Positions 24,903 to 34,136 of a stretch of DNA of 64,000 nt are shown here, piece by piece. Every line of letters starts with the position of its first letter. Position 1 is the stretch's first letter. Position numbers and translations under genes: made by a program. Origin of the DNA: Ilumatobacter sp035556435 (GTDB taxonomy: Bacteria > Actinomycetota > Acidimicrobiia > Acidimicrobiales > Ilumatobacteraceae); the NCBI GenBank assembly GCA_035556435.1, contig DATMEY010000023.1:27639-91638 (forward strand). Direction: 5' to 3'. The notes beneath the pieces were generated by a model, which did not search any database, had not been told where the DNA came from, and saw only the letters and a program-made list of their open reading frames with translations.

Positions 24903-26495
24903 TCAGCCGTTGACCGACATCTCCTTGACGAGCAGCTTGGAATCGACCCGCGGGGTCCATTCCATCCGCTCGGACAGGCCGTACAGATCCTGGTTGCTGA
25001 CGAGGAAGGCGAAGTAGGCCTCGTCGTAGGCGATCTGGACAGCTTCCTGGTAGATCGTCGCACGTTCGTCAGCGTCGAGCGAGGACTGGCCGTCGGCCAC
25101 CAACTGCTGAAGCTCGGCGTTCGAGTTCGACGACCCCACACCCGACAGCGAGTAGTAGGTGTTGAGCTGCCGCGACGGGTCGAGCAGGTCGTTCGAGCTC
25201 GACACGAAGATCGCGTCGGCCCGGTTGCTGCGGTCGAACAGCACGTCGAGGTAGGCGCCGAACTCGGGCGTTTGCAGGTCGACGTTCAGGCCGGCCTCGG
25301 TCCAGTAGCTGGCGATCGCCTCGACGAGTTCGCGGTCGTTGAGCCAGCGGCCCGACGACTCGCCGACGAGGGTGATCGTCTCGCCCGCCACGCCGGCCTC
25401 TTCGAGCAACTGCTTGGCCTGCTCGGGGTCGTACGGGTAGGCGTTGATGTCGTCGTTGTGGCCGAGGATCGACGGCGACAGCAACTGGCCGTCGACGGGC
25501 ACCGCGTAGCCGGCATACACGACGTCGGCGATCGCCTGCTTGTCGAGCGCCAGGTTGAGCGCCTTGCGGACGTTGACGTCGGCGGTGATGCCGTCGTCGG
25601 CGTCGAGGATGATGATCGGGTTCTCCTGGCCCTGAATCGCGGCAGCCTGCGGCGCCTGGGCGACGTCGTTGGGCGGCAGGTTCGTGATCAGGTCGTACTG
25701 GCCCGACTTGAGACCGGCCAGGCGGGTGCCGCCCTCGGTGACGAACCGGTAGGTGACGTCGGCGATCGACGGCGCGTCGCCCCAGTAGCCGGCGTAGGCG
25801 GCGAGCTCGATCGCCACGCCCGTCTCGCGCTCGACGAACGCGTACGGGCCGGTGCCGTTCGGCGCACTCGACAGGTCGTCCTTGGCGGCGTCGGCCGGCG
25901 TGACGATCTTGAGCCAGTACATGCGGGCCGGGAGCACGCCGTCGGGGCCGGAGGTGGTGATCTGCACGGTGTGCTCGTCGATCGCCGTGGCGCCGGTGAG
26001 CGTGTCGTAGAAGCCGGCGTTGTCGGTGCCCTCGGCGGCGATCAGGCCGATCATCCGCTCGACGGTGGCGACGACCGCGTCGGCGTTGAACGGCGTGCCG
26101 TCGTGGAACGTCACGCCCTCGCGCAGCGTGAACTCCCACGTGGTGTCGTCGATCAGCGTCGGCAGGTCGGTGGCCAGCGACGGGATCAGCTCGCCGTCGG
26201 GAGTACGCGCCAGCAGCGTCTCGTAGATGTTGTCGTTGATGGCCCGCTCGCCACCGTCGTCGACGATGTGCGGGTCGAGACTGGTGGGCTCGGAGCCGAG
26301 CGCGATCGTGATCGAGGCCCCTTCGATGGCGGGCGATGTGGTCGGTGACGTGGTCGGCGTTTCGCCCGAGTCGGTTGGTGCCTCGGTGGCCGGTGGCGTG
26401 TCTGTGGACGTCGTGTCGTCGTCGTCACCGCCACAGGCGGAAGCGACAACACCGAGCACGACGAGCGCGCTGAGCAGACGGTGGCGTGTGCGCAC
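24903..26495 (-). CDS. Extracellular solute-binding lipoprotein, family 5 (DppA/OppA type)
   Basis: This 530-residue protein has a lipoprotein signal ending in GVVASAC (cysteine near residue 22), a Thr/Pro/Asp-rich linker to about residue 60, and a family 5 binding domain (SITIALGSEPTSLDPHIVDD and WEFTLREGVTFHDGTPFNAD). Family 5 proteins bind peptides, nickel complexes, opines or other small ligands. The start is the GTG at 26495, preceded by AAGGGGAG; the open frame further up covers the promoter region. It heads the operon and is divergent from a GntR gene, with an operator-like sequence and strong hairpins in its leader. The ligand may be the compound metabolised by the 26-36 kb cluster. 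Confidence 0.92.
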   Translation of the reverse strand: MRTRHRLLSALVVLGVVASACGGDDDDTTSTDTPPATEAPTDSGETPTTSPTTSPAIEGASITIALGSEPTSLDPHIVDDGGERAINDNIYETLLARTPDGELIPSLATDLPTLIDDTTWEFTLREGVTFHDGTPFNADAVVATVERMIGLIAAEGTDNAGFYDTLTGATAIDEHTVQITTSGPDGVLPARMYWLKIVTPADAAKDDLSSAPNGTGPYAFVERETGVAIELAAYAGYWGDAPSIADVTYRFVTEGGTRLAGLKSGQYDLITNLPPNDVAQAPQAAAIQGQENPIIILDADDGITADVNVRKALNLALDKQAIADVVYAGYAVPVDGQLLSPSILGHNDDINAYPYDPEQAKQLLEEAGVAGETITLVGESSGRWLNDRELVEAIASYWTEAGLNVDLQTPEFGAYLDVLFDRSNRADAIFVSSSNDLLDPSRQLNTYYSLSGVGSSNSNAELQQLVADGQSSLDADERATIYQEAVQIAYDEAYFAFLVSNQDLYGLSERMEWTPRVDSKLLVKEMSVNG

Positions 26496-26529
26496 GGATT
26501 CTCCCCTTTGTGAATGGACCCCTGTGAGT

Positions 26530-26575
26530 GGATCCGGGTGCGTTGACCCGGATCCGGTCAACGCATACTTTATAC
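26530..26575 (-). promoter_or_regulatory. Operator-like site and nested hairpins in the leader of the transporter operon
   Basis: GCATACTTTATAC (26563-26575) matches the palindromes at 31397 and 34642 at all but two positions and contains a TATAAA-like -10 on the minus strand. Between it and the gene lie two mutually exclusive perfect dyads: GTTGACC-N7-GGTCAAC (26542-26562) and GGATCCGGGT-N6-ACCCGGATCC (26530-26555). A probable binding site of the divergent GntR plus an attenuator-like leader. Confidence 0.55.
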
Positions 26576-26648
26576 AACATACGAGACGATGGCGAAAGAG
26601 GTGTTCGCGATCGTGATCCCCCTGCAATGCTCCTGAAACGGAAATCCC

Positions 26649-27335
26649 ATGAGCACCCCACTCCCCCTCCCCACCAGCAGCCCGGCCCGCCGCACGCTCG
26701 GCGCCTCGCACCCGCCCCTCCGGGTGGTGGTGCTCGAAGAGGTCCGGCGGCGGATCATCGCCCACGAGTACGAACCGGGCCAGCGGATCTTCGAAGACCA
26801 GATCGCGGCCGAGTTGGAGGTGTCGCGCAACCCAGTGCGCGAGGCACTGCAAGCGTTGGAAACCGAGGGGTTTGTCGAGCTCGAACCGCGCCGCGGCGCC
26901 CGCGTGGCGACGCTGTCGCGCCGCCGGGCGCGCGAGCTGTTCGAGGTGCGCGAGGTGCTCGAAGGGCTCGTGGCCCAGCTCGCCGCCCGGCACCGCACCG
27001 AGTCGGAGATCGCCGAACTGCGCGACACCGTGGCTCGCGGGGTCGAACTCGCTGCCAGTGCCGACCTGGCGGGGCTGCCCACGCTGAACACCCGCTTCCA
27101 CGCCCTGCTCGCGAACGCCTCGCGCAACGAGTTGTTGGCCGAGACGATCGAACGGTCACAGCACGTGATCGAGTGGGTCTACGCCGAAGGCATCCGGCGC
27201 CGCGCTCCCGATTCGTGGGCCGAGCACGCCCAACTCGCCGAAGCCGTCGCCCGCGGCGACGAGCACGCGGCCGAGCGGCTCGCCCGCGCCCACATCGCCG
27301 CCGCCCGAGCCGCCATCGTCGACACCCCTACGTAG
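26649..27335 (+). CDS. GntR-family (FCD) transcriptional regulator
   Basis: This 228-residue protein has an N-terminal winged helix (residues 25-90: YEPGQRIFEDQIAAELEVSR then NPVREALQALETEGFVEL) and an FCD ligand-binding domain with LNTRFHALLANASRNELL, in which His and Asp/Glu side chains normally bind a metal and a carboxylate effector. It is divergent from the peptide-type importer and stands in the centre of the 24.9-36.4 kb cluster. Matching palindromes upstream of the importer, the cyclodeaminase/MFS pair and the gamma-glutamyltransferase/di-iron pair make it the likely local regulator of all of them (inference). Confidence 0.9.
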   Translation: MSTPLPLPTSSPARRTLGASHPPLRVVVLEEVRRRIIAHEYEPGQRIFEDQIAAELEVSRNPVREALQALETEGFVELEPRRGARVATLSRRRARELFEVREVLEGLVAQLAARHRTESEIAELRDTVARGVELAASADLAGLPTLNTRFHALLANASRNELLAETIERSQHVIEWVYAEGIRRRAPDSWAEHAQLAEAVARGDEHAAERLARAHIAAARAAIVDTPT

Positions 27336-27347
27336 CCCGACGCGCGC

Positions 27348-27518
27348 CACGGTCTCGATACACCGGGCAGAGCCCGGCACTCGACCACCGGAAACAAGGT
27401 GGTCGAGTGGCGCACCCGCGGCGTAGCCGCCACCCCGATGTATCGAGACCACCGGAAACAAGGTGGTCGAGTGGCGCACCCGCGGCGTAGCCGCCACCCC
27501 GTTGTATCGAGACCACCG
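27348..27518. repeat. Tandem cluster of palindromic repeat family II (64-bp period)
   Basis: GGTCTCGATACACCGGG...CTCGACCACC is followed by two tandem 64-bp units starting GGAAACAAGGTGGTCGAGTG at 27390 and 27454, which differ at only one base. Each unit ends TGTATCGAGACCACC. Arms GGTGGTCGAG / CTCGACCACC and GGTCTCGATAC / GTATCGAGACC allow several alternative stems. It fills the 190-bp gap between the GntR and SDR genes, which converge here. Confidence 0.8.
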
Positions 27519-27525
27519 GGGGGGA

Positions 27526-28302
27526 TCAGAAGCCGTGGACGGCGCCTCCGTCGACGCGGAGGGCGGTGCCGGTGACGAAGGCGGCGCGGGCGCTGCACAA
27601 GAACGCGACGACGTCGGCGAACTCCTCCGGTGTGCCCAGCCGGCCGGCCGGGGTGGCGGCGACGTGCTCGGCGCGGATCTCTTCGGGCGTGCGCCCCTCG
27701 CGGGCGGCCCGGGCAGCCTCGAAGCGTTCCAGCGCGCCGGTCGCGAACTGTCCCGTGATCACCACGTTGACGGTTGCCGCCGGCGCCAACTCCAGCGCCA
27801 GTGACCTGGCCGCGGCGTGCACCCCGCTGCGGAACACCGAGCTGAGTGCCAGGTCTGGCGTCGCCTCGACGACCGAGCGGGCGGTCAGGTACACGAGCCG
27901 CCCGGGGTTGCCAGCGCCACCCGCGGTGACGTGCGGCGCGGCGGCCCGACTCACCTCGAGTACCGGCCGCAGCATCGAGTGGTACGCCGCGTCGTCGGCT
28001 CCGTCGGTTTCGGTGATCGGCCCCGGCTTGCCACCGCCAGTGTTGACCACCACGATGTCGAGCCCGCCCAGGGCTGCCACCGCCTCGGCGACCAGCCGGG
28101 TGGCGACGCCCGGCTGGGCAAGGTCGCCGGCCAGTGCCGCCGCGGCACCGGTATCGGCCTGTGCCTGCGCGGCCCGGTCGGCCTCGCGGCTGACGACGGC
28201 AACGGCCGCGCCCTCGGCGGCGAGCGTCGCCGCGACCGCCTTGCCAAGCCCACTCGACGAGCCGAGCACCAGTGCCCGGCGCCCGTTCAGTCCGAGATCC
28301 AT
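27526..28302 (-). CDS. SDR-family oxidoreductase with atypical active site
   Basis: This 258-residue Rossmann-fold protein is of classical SDR length. The cofactor motif is VLGSSSGLGKAVAATLA (TGxxxGxG type) and the NxGG motif is VVVNTGGGKPG. In the catalytic region the sequence is YLTARSVVEATPDLALSSVF then RSGVHAAARSLALELA: the Ser is kept in altered form, but the usual Tyr-x-x-x-Lys is not visible, Lys being replaced by Arg. A subgroup of FabG-like SDRs shows such changes. It may still bind NAD(P) but act differently. It is the last gene of the minus-strand run that begins at 31393. Confidence 0.82.
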   Translation of the reverse strand: MDLGLNGRRALVLGSSSGLGKAVAATLAAEGAAVAVVSREADRAAQAQADTGAAAALAGDLAQPGVATRLVAEAVAALGGLDIVVVNTGGGKPGPITETDGADDAAYHSMLRPVLEVSRAAAPHVTAGGAGNPGRLVYLTARSVVEATPDLALSSVFRSGVHAAARSLALELAPAATVNVVITGQFATGALERFEAARAAREGRTPEEIRAEHVAATPAGRLGTPEEFADVVAFLCSARAAFVTGTALRVDGGAVHGF

Positions 28303-28322
28303 GTCAGTTCCTTTCGCGACCA

Positions 28323-28361
28323 GTGGTCTCGATACAACGGCTGCGCCGCCACTCGACCACC
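28323..28361. repeat. Palindromic repeat family II, single copy
   Basis: GTGGTCTCGATACAACGG then CTGCGCCGCC and ACTCGACCAC: the two outer blocks are those of the tandem cluster at 27348-27518. It lies between the SDR and aldehyde dehydrogenase genes, both on the minus strand. Confidence 0.7.
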
Positions 28362-28374
28362 GCAGGGCGTTCCT

Positions 28375-29844
<1,470 letters not shown>

Positions 29845-29846
29845 GA

Positions 29847-30326
29847 TCACTCCGCGGTGGGCGCGGGCGGGGCCCAGTTGTCCCACTTGGAGAAGTCGAC
29901 CGGCTTGCCGAGCGACTCGAGCACGGCGGTGACACCCGCCTTGCAGCAGGCGATGTCTTCCTTCGTGTGCCCGCCCGACACGCCGATGCCGCCGACGACT
30001 TCGCCGTCGACCTCGATTGGCCAGCCGCCGACGAAGATCGCGAACCGGCCGCCGTGCATGTTCATGATGCCGAACGCCTCCTGGCCCGGCTGGGCGTTCG
30101 TGTACGTGTGGGTGGGGCGTTTGTGGCAGGCGGCTGTGAAGGCCTTGTCGATGGCGATGTTGACGCTGGTGGGCTTGGCGTTGTCGGGGCGCTTGACGAC
30201 GATCGGCCAGCCGGCCGGGTCGACGATCGCTATCACCGAGCCGACGCCGAGCTCGACGGCCTTGGCAAGGGCGGCATCGGCGGCGAGTTCGGCTTCGGTG
30301 AGGCTCAGGCGGCGCATCTCGATCAT
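29847..30326 (-). CDS. GlcG/HbpS (DUF336) family heme-binding-like protein
   Basis: This 159-residue single-domain protein has the family's marks: AVELGVGSVIAIVDPAGWPI, KAFTAACHKRPTHTY, and a GGWPIEVDGEVVGGIGVSGGH core. Members bind heme or other ligands (HbpS of Streptomyces) or are found, without a defined role, in glycolate, propanediol and aromatic operons. It is encoded between an aldehyde dehydrogenase gene (2 bp gap) and a cyclodeaminase-like gene (29 bp). That gap contains a direct repeat, TCTACGAAGT, twice 17 bp apart (30339-30366). Its job may be to handle heme or a reactive intermediate of the cluster. Confidence 0.85.
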   Translation of the reverse strand: MIEMRRLSLTEAELAADAALAKAVELGVGSVIAIVDPAGWPIVVKRPDNAKPTSVNIAIDKAFTAACHKRPTHTYTNAQPGQEAFGIMNMHGGRFAIFVGGWPIEVDGEVVGGIGVSGGHTKEDIACCKAGVTAVLESLGKPVDFSKWDNWAPPAPTAE

Positions 30327-30355
30327 GGGAGTTCCCTTCTACGAAGTGATGTGGT

Positions 30356-31393
30356 CTACGAAGTAGGTGATTCGGTCGTGAGTGGTTCGGTCACGAGGGT
30401 GGCGGGGTCGGGGTGGGCGATGAAGCGGGTGTAGGCGAGCGCAGCGACGGCGACGTCTTGGAGGGCGACGCCCTGGGTTTCGAACAACACGGGTGCGGCA
30501 CCGGCCCGCGGTACGGCGACGTTGCCGGCGAGCAGGTCGTGGAGTTCGATCGCCTGGTCCCAGGCAAAGCTGCCGTGGGCGACGGCGGCGATCAGGTCGC
30601 CGCACTCGGTGTGGCTGCCGACGACGTCGTCGCACACCACCGCCGCGCAGCGGGCGACGAGTGCCGGGTCGATCTCGCAGCGGTCGTACTTCGTCGCCCC
30701 AACACCGCAGATCAGTGCCCGGTCGGAGACGGCGTCGGCGGGGAACAGCGGCGTGGCCGACGAGGTGACCGTGACGATCACGTCGGCACCGGCGACCGCT
30801 TCAGGCGGCGTGGCGGCGAAGACCGCGGGGATGCCCGCCTCGTTCGCCCGGGCGACCAGCGCCTCGGTCTCGTCGGGGAACAGCGACGCGACCGCGATCC
30901 GCGACAGGCGCGGCAGCTCGTCGGCGAGCATCTCGATGTGCGACCACCCCTGCCGACCGGCGCCGACGAGCGCAGCCGTGGTGGCGTCGGGAGCCGCCAG
31001 GTGCCGGATCGCCAGCGCTGACGCAGCGGGCGTGCGCAGCCGTGTGACCATGTCGCCGTCGAGCGTGCACAGCAGCGCCCCGCCGGCGTCGTAGAGCGCG
31101 ATCAGGAACGTGAACACGCCGTTGTTGGTGGCGTACACCTTGGCGCCCGAGAACGGGGGCACCACCGCTGCCATCGCGCTCGCCATCTGGCCCGACGCAG
31201 CGCTGCGCACGCGTTGGGTGGTGGCGGCCTCGCCGCGGCCCCAGGCGGCGAACGCCCGGCCGACCGCGTCGGTGACCGCGTCGGCCGAACCGTCGAGCAG
31301 GGCCGCGACCGTGGCGTCGTCGAGATGCGCGAACGGGGGCGTCGAGCCGCGTGCCGCTCGGGCAGTCGGCGGGTGGGGCGTGGCGCTCACCAT
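30356..31393 (-). CDS. Ornithine cyclodeaminase/mu-crystallin family protein
   Basis: This 345-residue protein belongs to the ornithine cyclodeaminase/mu-crystallin superfamily, whose members catalyse NAD(P)-linked deamination-cyclisation, amino-acid dehydrogenation or imine reduction. Features include FSGAKVYATNNG, LDGDMVTRLRTPAASALA with the substrate-binding Arg, and the dinucleotide fold TAALVGAGRQGWSHIEML and ADVIVTVTSSATPLF. The ATG at 31393 is only 19 bp from the ATG of the divergent MFS gene, with a palindromic operator and mirrored -10 boxes between. It heads the run OCD-GlcG-ALDH-SDR. A role in releasing or reducing an amino group is likely; the exact reaction is not determined. Confidence 0.88.
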   Translation of the reverse strand: MVSATPHPPTARAARGSTPPFAHLDDATVAALLDGSADAVTDAVGRAFAAWGRGEAATTQRVRSAASGQMASAMAAVVPPFSGAKVYATNNGVFTFLIALYDAGGALLCTLDGDMVTRLRTPAASALAIRHLAAPDATTAALVGAGRQGWSHIEMLADELPRLSRIAVASLFPDETEALVARANEAGIPAVFAATPPEAVAGADVIVTVTSSATPLFPADAVSDRALICGVGATKYDRCEIDPALVARCAAVVCDDVVGSHTECGDLIAAVAHGSFAWDQAIELHDLLAGNVAVPRAGAAPVLFETQGVALQDVAVAALAYTRFIAHPDPATLVTEPLTTESPTS

Positions 31394-31396
31394 CTT

Positions 31397-31409
31397 GCAT
31401 ACTGTATGC
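31397..31409. promoter_or_regulatory. Palindromic operator with two mirrored -10 boxes
   Basis: GCATACTGTATGC is a perfect 13-bp palindrome in the 19-bp gap between two divergent ATGs. It contains TACTGT on the plus strand and TACAGT on the minus strand, each ending exactly 7 bp before the respective ATG, as for leaderless mRNAs. A protein bound here would cover both promoters. Same motif as at 26563 and 34642. Confidence 0.7.
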
Positions 31410-31412
31410 GAG

Positions 31413-32612
31413 ATGGACGACAACGCGCACCTCGACGTGCCCGTCGCCGCTCCGGACGGCGCTCCTGCCCCCGCAGCGGCGCCGGCCGCGGGGCCGCGTT
31501 GGGTGACGTTCGCGCTGCTGTGCGCGGCCTACTTCGCCACCACCACCGGCGAACAGATGCTGTCGCCGCTGTTCCCGATCGTCTCCGACGACCTCGGCCT
31601 GTCGGTCACCCAGGGCGGCATCGCGTTTGCCGTACTGACCGGCACGATCGCCGTCACCAACCTGATCGGCGGCGACGCGGTCCGCCACGCCACACCGCGC
31701 ACCGTCATCCAGTTGGCCTGCGCCGCCGGTGTCGCCGGTTCGATCGTCAACGCGCTCACCACGTCGTACGCGGTGCTGCTGGTGGGCCAGGTGCTCCTCG
31801 GTGCGGCAGCCGGGCTGTTCTTCCCGCTCGGCCTCCAGGGAGTGGGCATCGCCGCGGGGCCGGCCAAGCGCGGGTTCGCGATGGGCATCTACGGGGTGGC
31901 GTTCAGCGGGGGCCTGCTCGCCGCGGCACTACTCGGCACACTCGGAGCAGCAGCGTCGTGGCGCCTGCCGTTCTGGATCGCGGCGGCGATGTTCGTGGCC
32001 GCCGGCGTGGCGATCGTGTTCGCCGACCTCGGGCCGCGCGTACGCGGGCCGCGCGGCAAGCTCCCGCTGCGCGAGGTGCTGACGCTGCCCACCTACGTCG
32101 GCATCGTGCTGGCCACGCTCCAGTACGGCGCGATCCCGTTCCTCACCACGTACGCGGTGACACGGTGGAAGATCTCGGCGGCCGAAGCAGCCACGGTGCT
32201 GGTCGTCGGGCGACTGATCTCGATCGTCGCCAAGGTGATCGGCGGGGCCACCGCCGACCGGATCGGCGCCCGCGCGAGCGGGCAGCGGACCGCACTCGTA
32301 CTCACCGCCACTGGACTCGCCTGGGTGCTGCTGCCCGGTCACCCGGTCACCTACGGCATCGCCGCCCTGTTCGCCGGGGCGGTCAGCTCGCTCGGGCCGG
32401 TGGCCAACATGCTCGCGGTCGAAAGCTTCGGCAGCAACGGCCTGGCGCTCGGCCTGTACCGGTCGGTGCAGATCGCGCTCGGGGCGGTCGCCAGCGCACT
32501 GGTCGGCGTGGCCGCCGGCCTCTTCGGCCTGCGCCCCACCCTCGCCGTCGCCGGCCTGGTCCCGTTGGCCCTCCTCTGGATCTGCCGCGACCCACAAACC
32601 CAAGGTGGTTGA
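31413..32612 (+). CDS. MFS transporter
   Basis: This 399-residue protein has 12 transmembrane helices after a Pro/Ala-rich N-terminus of about 30 residues. The second helix pair has TNLIGGDAVRHATPRTVIQL as motif A-like loop, and the central loop carries VRGPRGKLPLREVL. It is a generic MFS carrier, and the location opposite the cyclodeaminase operon suggests it moves the substrate or an end product of that pathway. A TACTGT box precedes the ATG for a leaderless transcript. The last residues QGG and the stop lie in the long inverted repeat that follows. Confidence 0.86.
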   Translation: MDDNAHLDVPVAAPDGAPAPAAAPAAGPRWVTFALLCAAYFATTTGEQMLSPLFPIVSDDLGLSVTQGGIAFAVLTGTIAVTNLIGGDAVRHATPRTVIQLACAAGVAGSIVNALTTSYAVLLVGQVLLGAAAGLFFPLGLQGVGIAAGPAKRGFAMGIYGVAFSGGLLAAALLGTLGAAASWRLPFWIAAAMFVAAGVAIVFADLGPRVRGPRGKLPLREVLTLPTYVGIVLATLQYGAIPFLTTYAVTRWKISAAEAATVLVVGRLISIVAKVIGGATADRIGARASGQRTALVLTATGLAWVLLPGHPVTYGIAALFAGAVSSLGPVANMLAVESFGSNGLALGLYRSVQIALGAVASALVGVAAGLFGLRPTLAVAGLVPLALLWICRDPQTQGG

Positions 32613-32674
32613 GCTTGTCGAAACCACCGGGACGCCGGACGACCGGTGGTTTCGACAAGCTCAACCACCTTGGG
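32599..32674. terminator. Perfect 32-bp inverted repeat (two family I copies) at a convergent junction
   Basis: Arms at 32599-32630 and 32643-32674 are exact reverse complements (CCCAAGGTGGTTGAGCTTGT... and its mirror), with a 12-nt loop. Both carry the same variant base (CTTGTC instead of CCTGTC), so they changed together. It contains the MFS stop codon and ends 4 bp before the gamma-glutamyltransferase stop, fitting a bidirectional terminator. Confidence 0.75.
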
Positions 32675-32678
32675 GGCA

Positions 32679-34136
32679 CTACACGCCGAGGGCGAGGCCG
32701 ACGGTGCGGGGGTCGGCGGCGGCTTCCCACGCCTGGCCAGGCAACGGGATGCGCACCACCTGCTGGGCCGACTTGCAGCCCCACCTCGGCGCGGCGACCA
32801 CCCGCGGCGCCGCGCCGGCCAACGCGGCAGCCTCGTCGTCGGCGAACCCGGCTTCGACGCGCAGCCCGTCGCCGTCGGGGATCCACTCCCACAGCGGCGC
32901 GGTGACGAGCCAGCCGGGCCGCTCCTCCCCCGCCAGGATGCGGCCCAGCGACTGGGCGTTCCACGGCAGTTGGTTGACCCCGCCCGGCGTGCCCCCCACC
33001 CAGCGCGGCACCCCGGACGTGTCGCTGGCTACCCAGGCGTGCAGCGTGGTGGCGGGCCGCCGCCCGGCGACCGGGAAGTTCGGGTGACCGACCTCGGGGG
33101 TGAAGCCGCGGCCGGCCCGGTTGGCGAGCGTCAGTGAGTACTCGGGTACCACGATGCCGCTGCCGAAGCGCGGGTACGAGTTCGAGTGGACGATCGTCAC
33201 CACGGTGCCGTCGGCGTCACCGGCCGACACCATCGACGTGCCGCCCGGGTCGCCGAGCTCGGCGCGCTGGCGGGCGATCGCGGCCATCACCGCCCGGTGC
33301 ACGTCGGCGGGCGCCGAGCCCGACCCGGCGTGCACGTCGGCGGCGGCCGCCAGCAGGCTCGGGCCGTGGGTGGGCGCCGGCGTCGCCCAGAGCTGCCGCT
33401 CGCCGGCGGTGACCGCCGCGCACGGGGCCCACTCGGCGGTGGCGAATCGGTAGTCGGAGGCCCGCAGGGCACCACCGCGGCCGGCGATCTCGCGCTCGAT
33501 CGCCGCGCCCACCGGCCCTTCGAGGAACGTCTCGCCGCGGCTCACCCATTCGCGCAGCACCTCGGCCAGCCCTGGCAGGCGCACCACCGTGCCCGCCGCG
33601 ATCGGCGCCCCGTCCGGGTAGTAGGTGCAGCCATCGGGCTGCATCTCGGCCACGAGTGCAGCCGCCTGGCGCGACAGGGCGGTGCACACGGCGGCCCAGG
33701 CGAAGCCGTGCTCGGCCAGGTCGATCGCAGCCGCGGCCGCGGCGCGGCGGCCGAGCACGCCACGGTCGGCGAGCGCGGCGTACCCGGCCGCCGCGGCGGG
33801 CGGGCCGACCGAATCGGGGCCGACGTCGCGCCAGCGCCCGGCTGTAGCCACCGCGGCGTGGCCCTCGGCCGCACCGCCGACGGCCACCAGCGCCTCGGGC
33901 GCCGACGCGCCGCCCGGCACCACGATCGCCACGAGATCGCCACCGAACCCGCACTTGGGCGGCAACAGGACGGTTTCGGCCAGCGCCGCGGCGAGCGCCG
34001 CGTCGTACGCGTTCCCGCCGGCACGCAGCGCGGCGGCACCCGCCTGGGCTGCTTGCGGGGCAGCCGCGGCGACCACTCCCTGGACGCCTCGGGCGGTGAC
34101 CTGTTCGGCCATCACCGCCTGCTCGTGGGCGCTCAT
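32679..34136 (-). CDS. Gamma-glutamyltransferase family (Ntn-hydrolase) protein
   Basis: This 485-residue protein follows the gamma-glutamyltranspeptidase fold: AAAAPQAAQAGAAALRAGGN near the N-terminus, LPPKCGFGGDLVAIV, and the processing site GDPGGTSMVSAGDADGTVVT, where the Thr near residue 300 would become the N-terminal nucleophile of the small subunit after self-cleavage. No signal peptide is visible, so it should act in the cytoplasm, where it could cleave gamma-glutamyl conjugates or amides. The ATG at 34136 overlaps the stop of the SnoaL-like gene. Cytoplasmic members of this family occur in catabolic operons; the substrate is unknown. Confidence 0.85.
   Translation of the reverse strand: MSAHEQAVMAEQVTARGVQGVVAAAAPQAAQAGAAALRAGGNAYDAALAAALAETVLLPPKCGFGGDLVAIVVPGGASAPEALVAVGGAAEGHAAVATAGRWRDVGPDSVGPPAAAAGYAALADRGVLGRRAAAAAAIDLAEHGFAWAAVCTALSRQAAALVAEMQPDGCTYYPDGAPIAAGTVVRLPGLAEVLREWVSRGETFLEGPVGAAIEREIAGRGGALRASDYRFATAEWAPCAAVTAGERQLWATPAPTHGPSLLAAAADVHAGSGSAPADVHRAVMAAIARQRAELGDPGGTSMVSAGDADGTVVTIVHSNSYPRFGSGIVVPEYSLTLANRAGRGFTPEVGHPNFPVAGRRPATTLHAWVASDTSGVPRWVGGTPGGVNQLPWNAQSLGRILAGEERPGWLVTAPLWEWIPDGDGLRVEAGFADDEAAALAGAAPRVVAAPRWGCKSAQQVVRIPLPGQAWEAAADPRTVGLALGV

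Noticed and set aside
27348..27518. CRISPR array
   Set aside because: Two 64-bp units repeat without unique spacers, and no cas genes are present. It is a tandem palindromic repeat.
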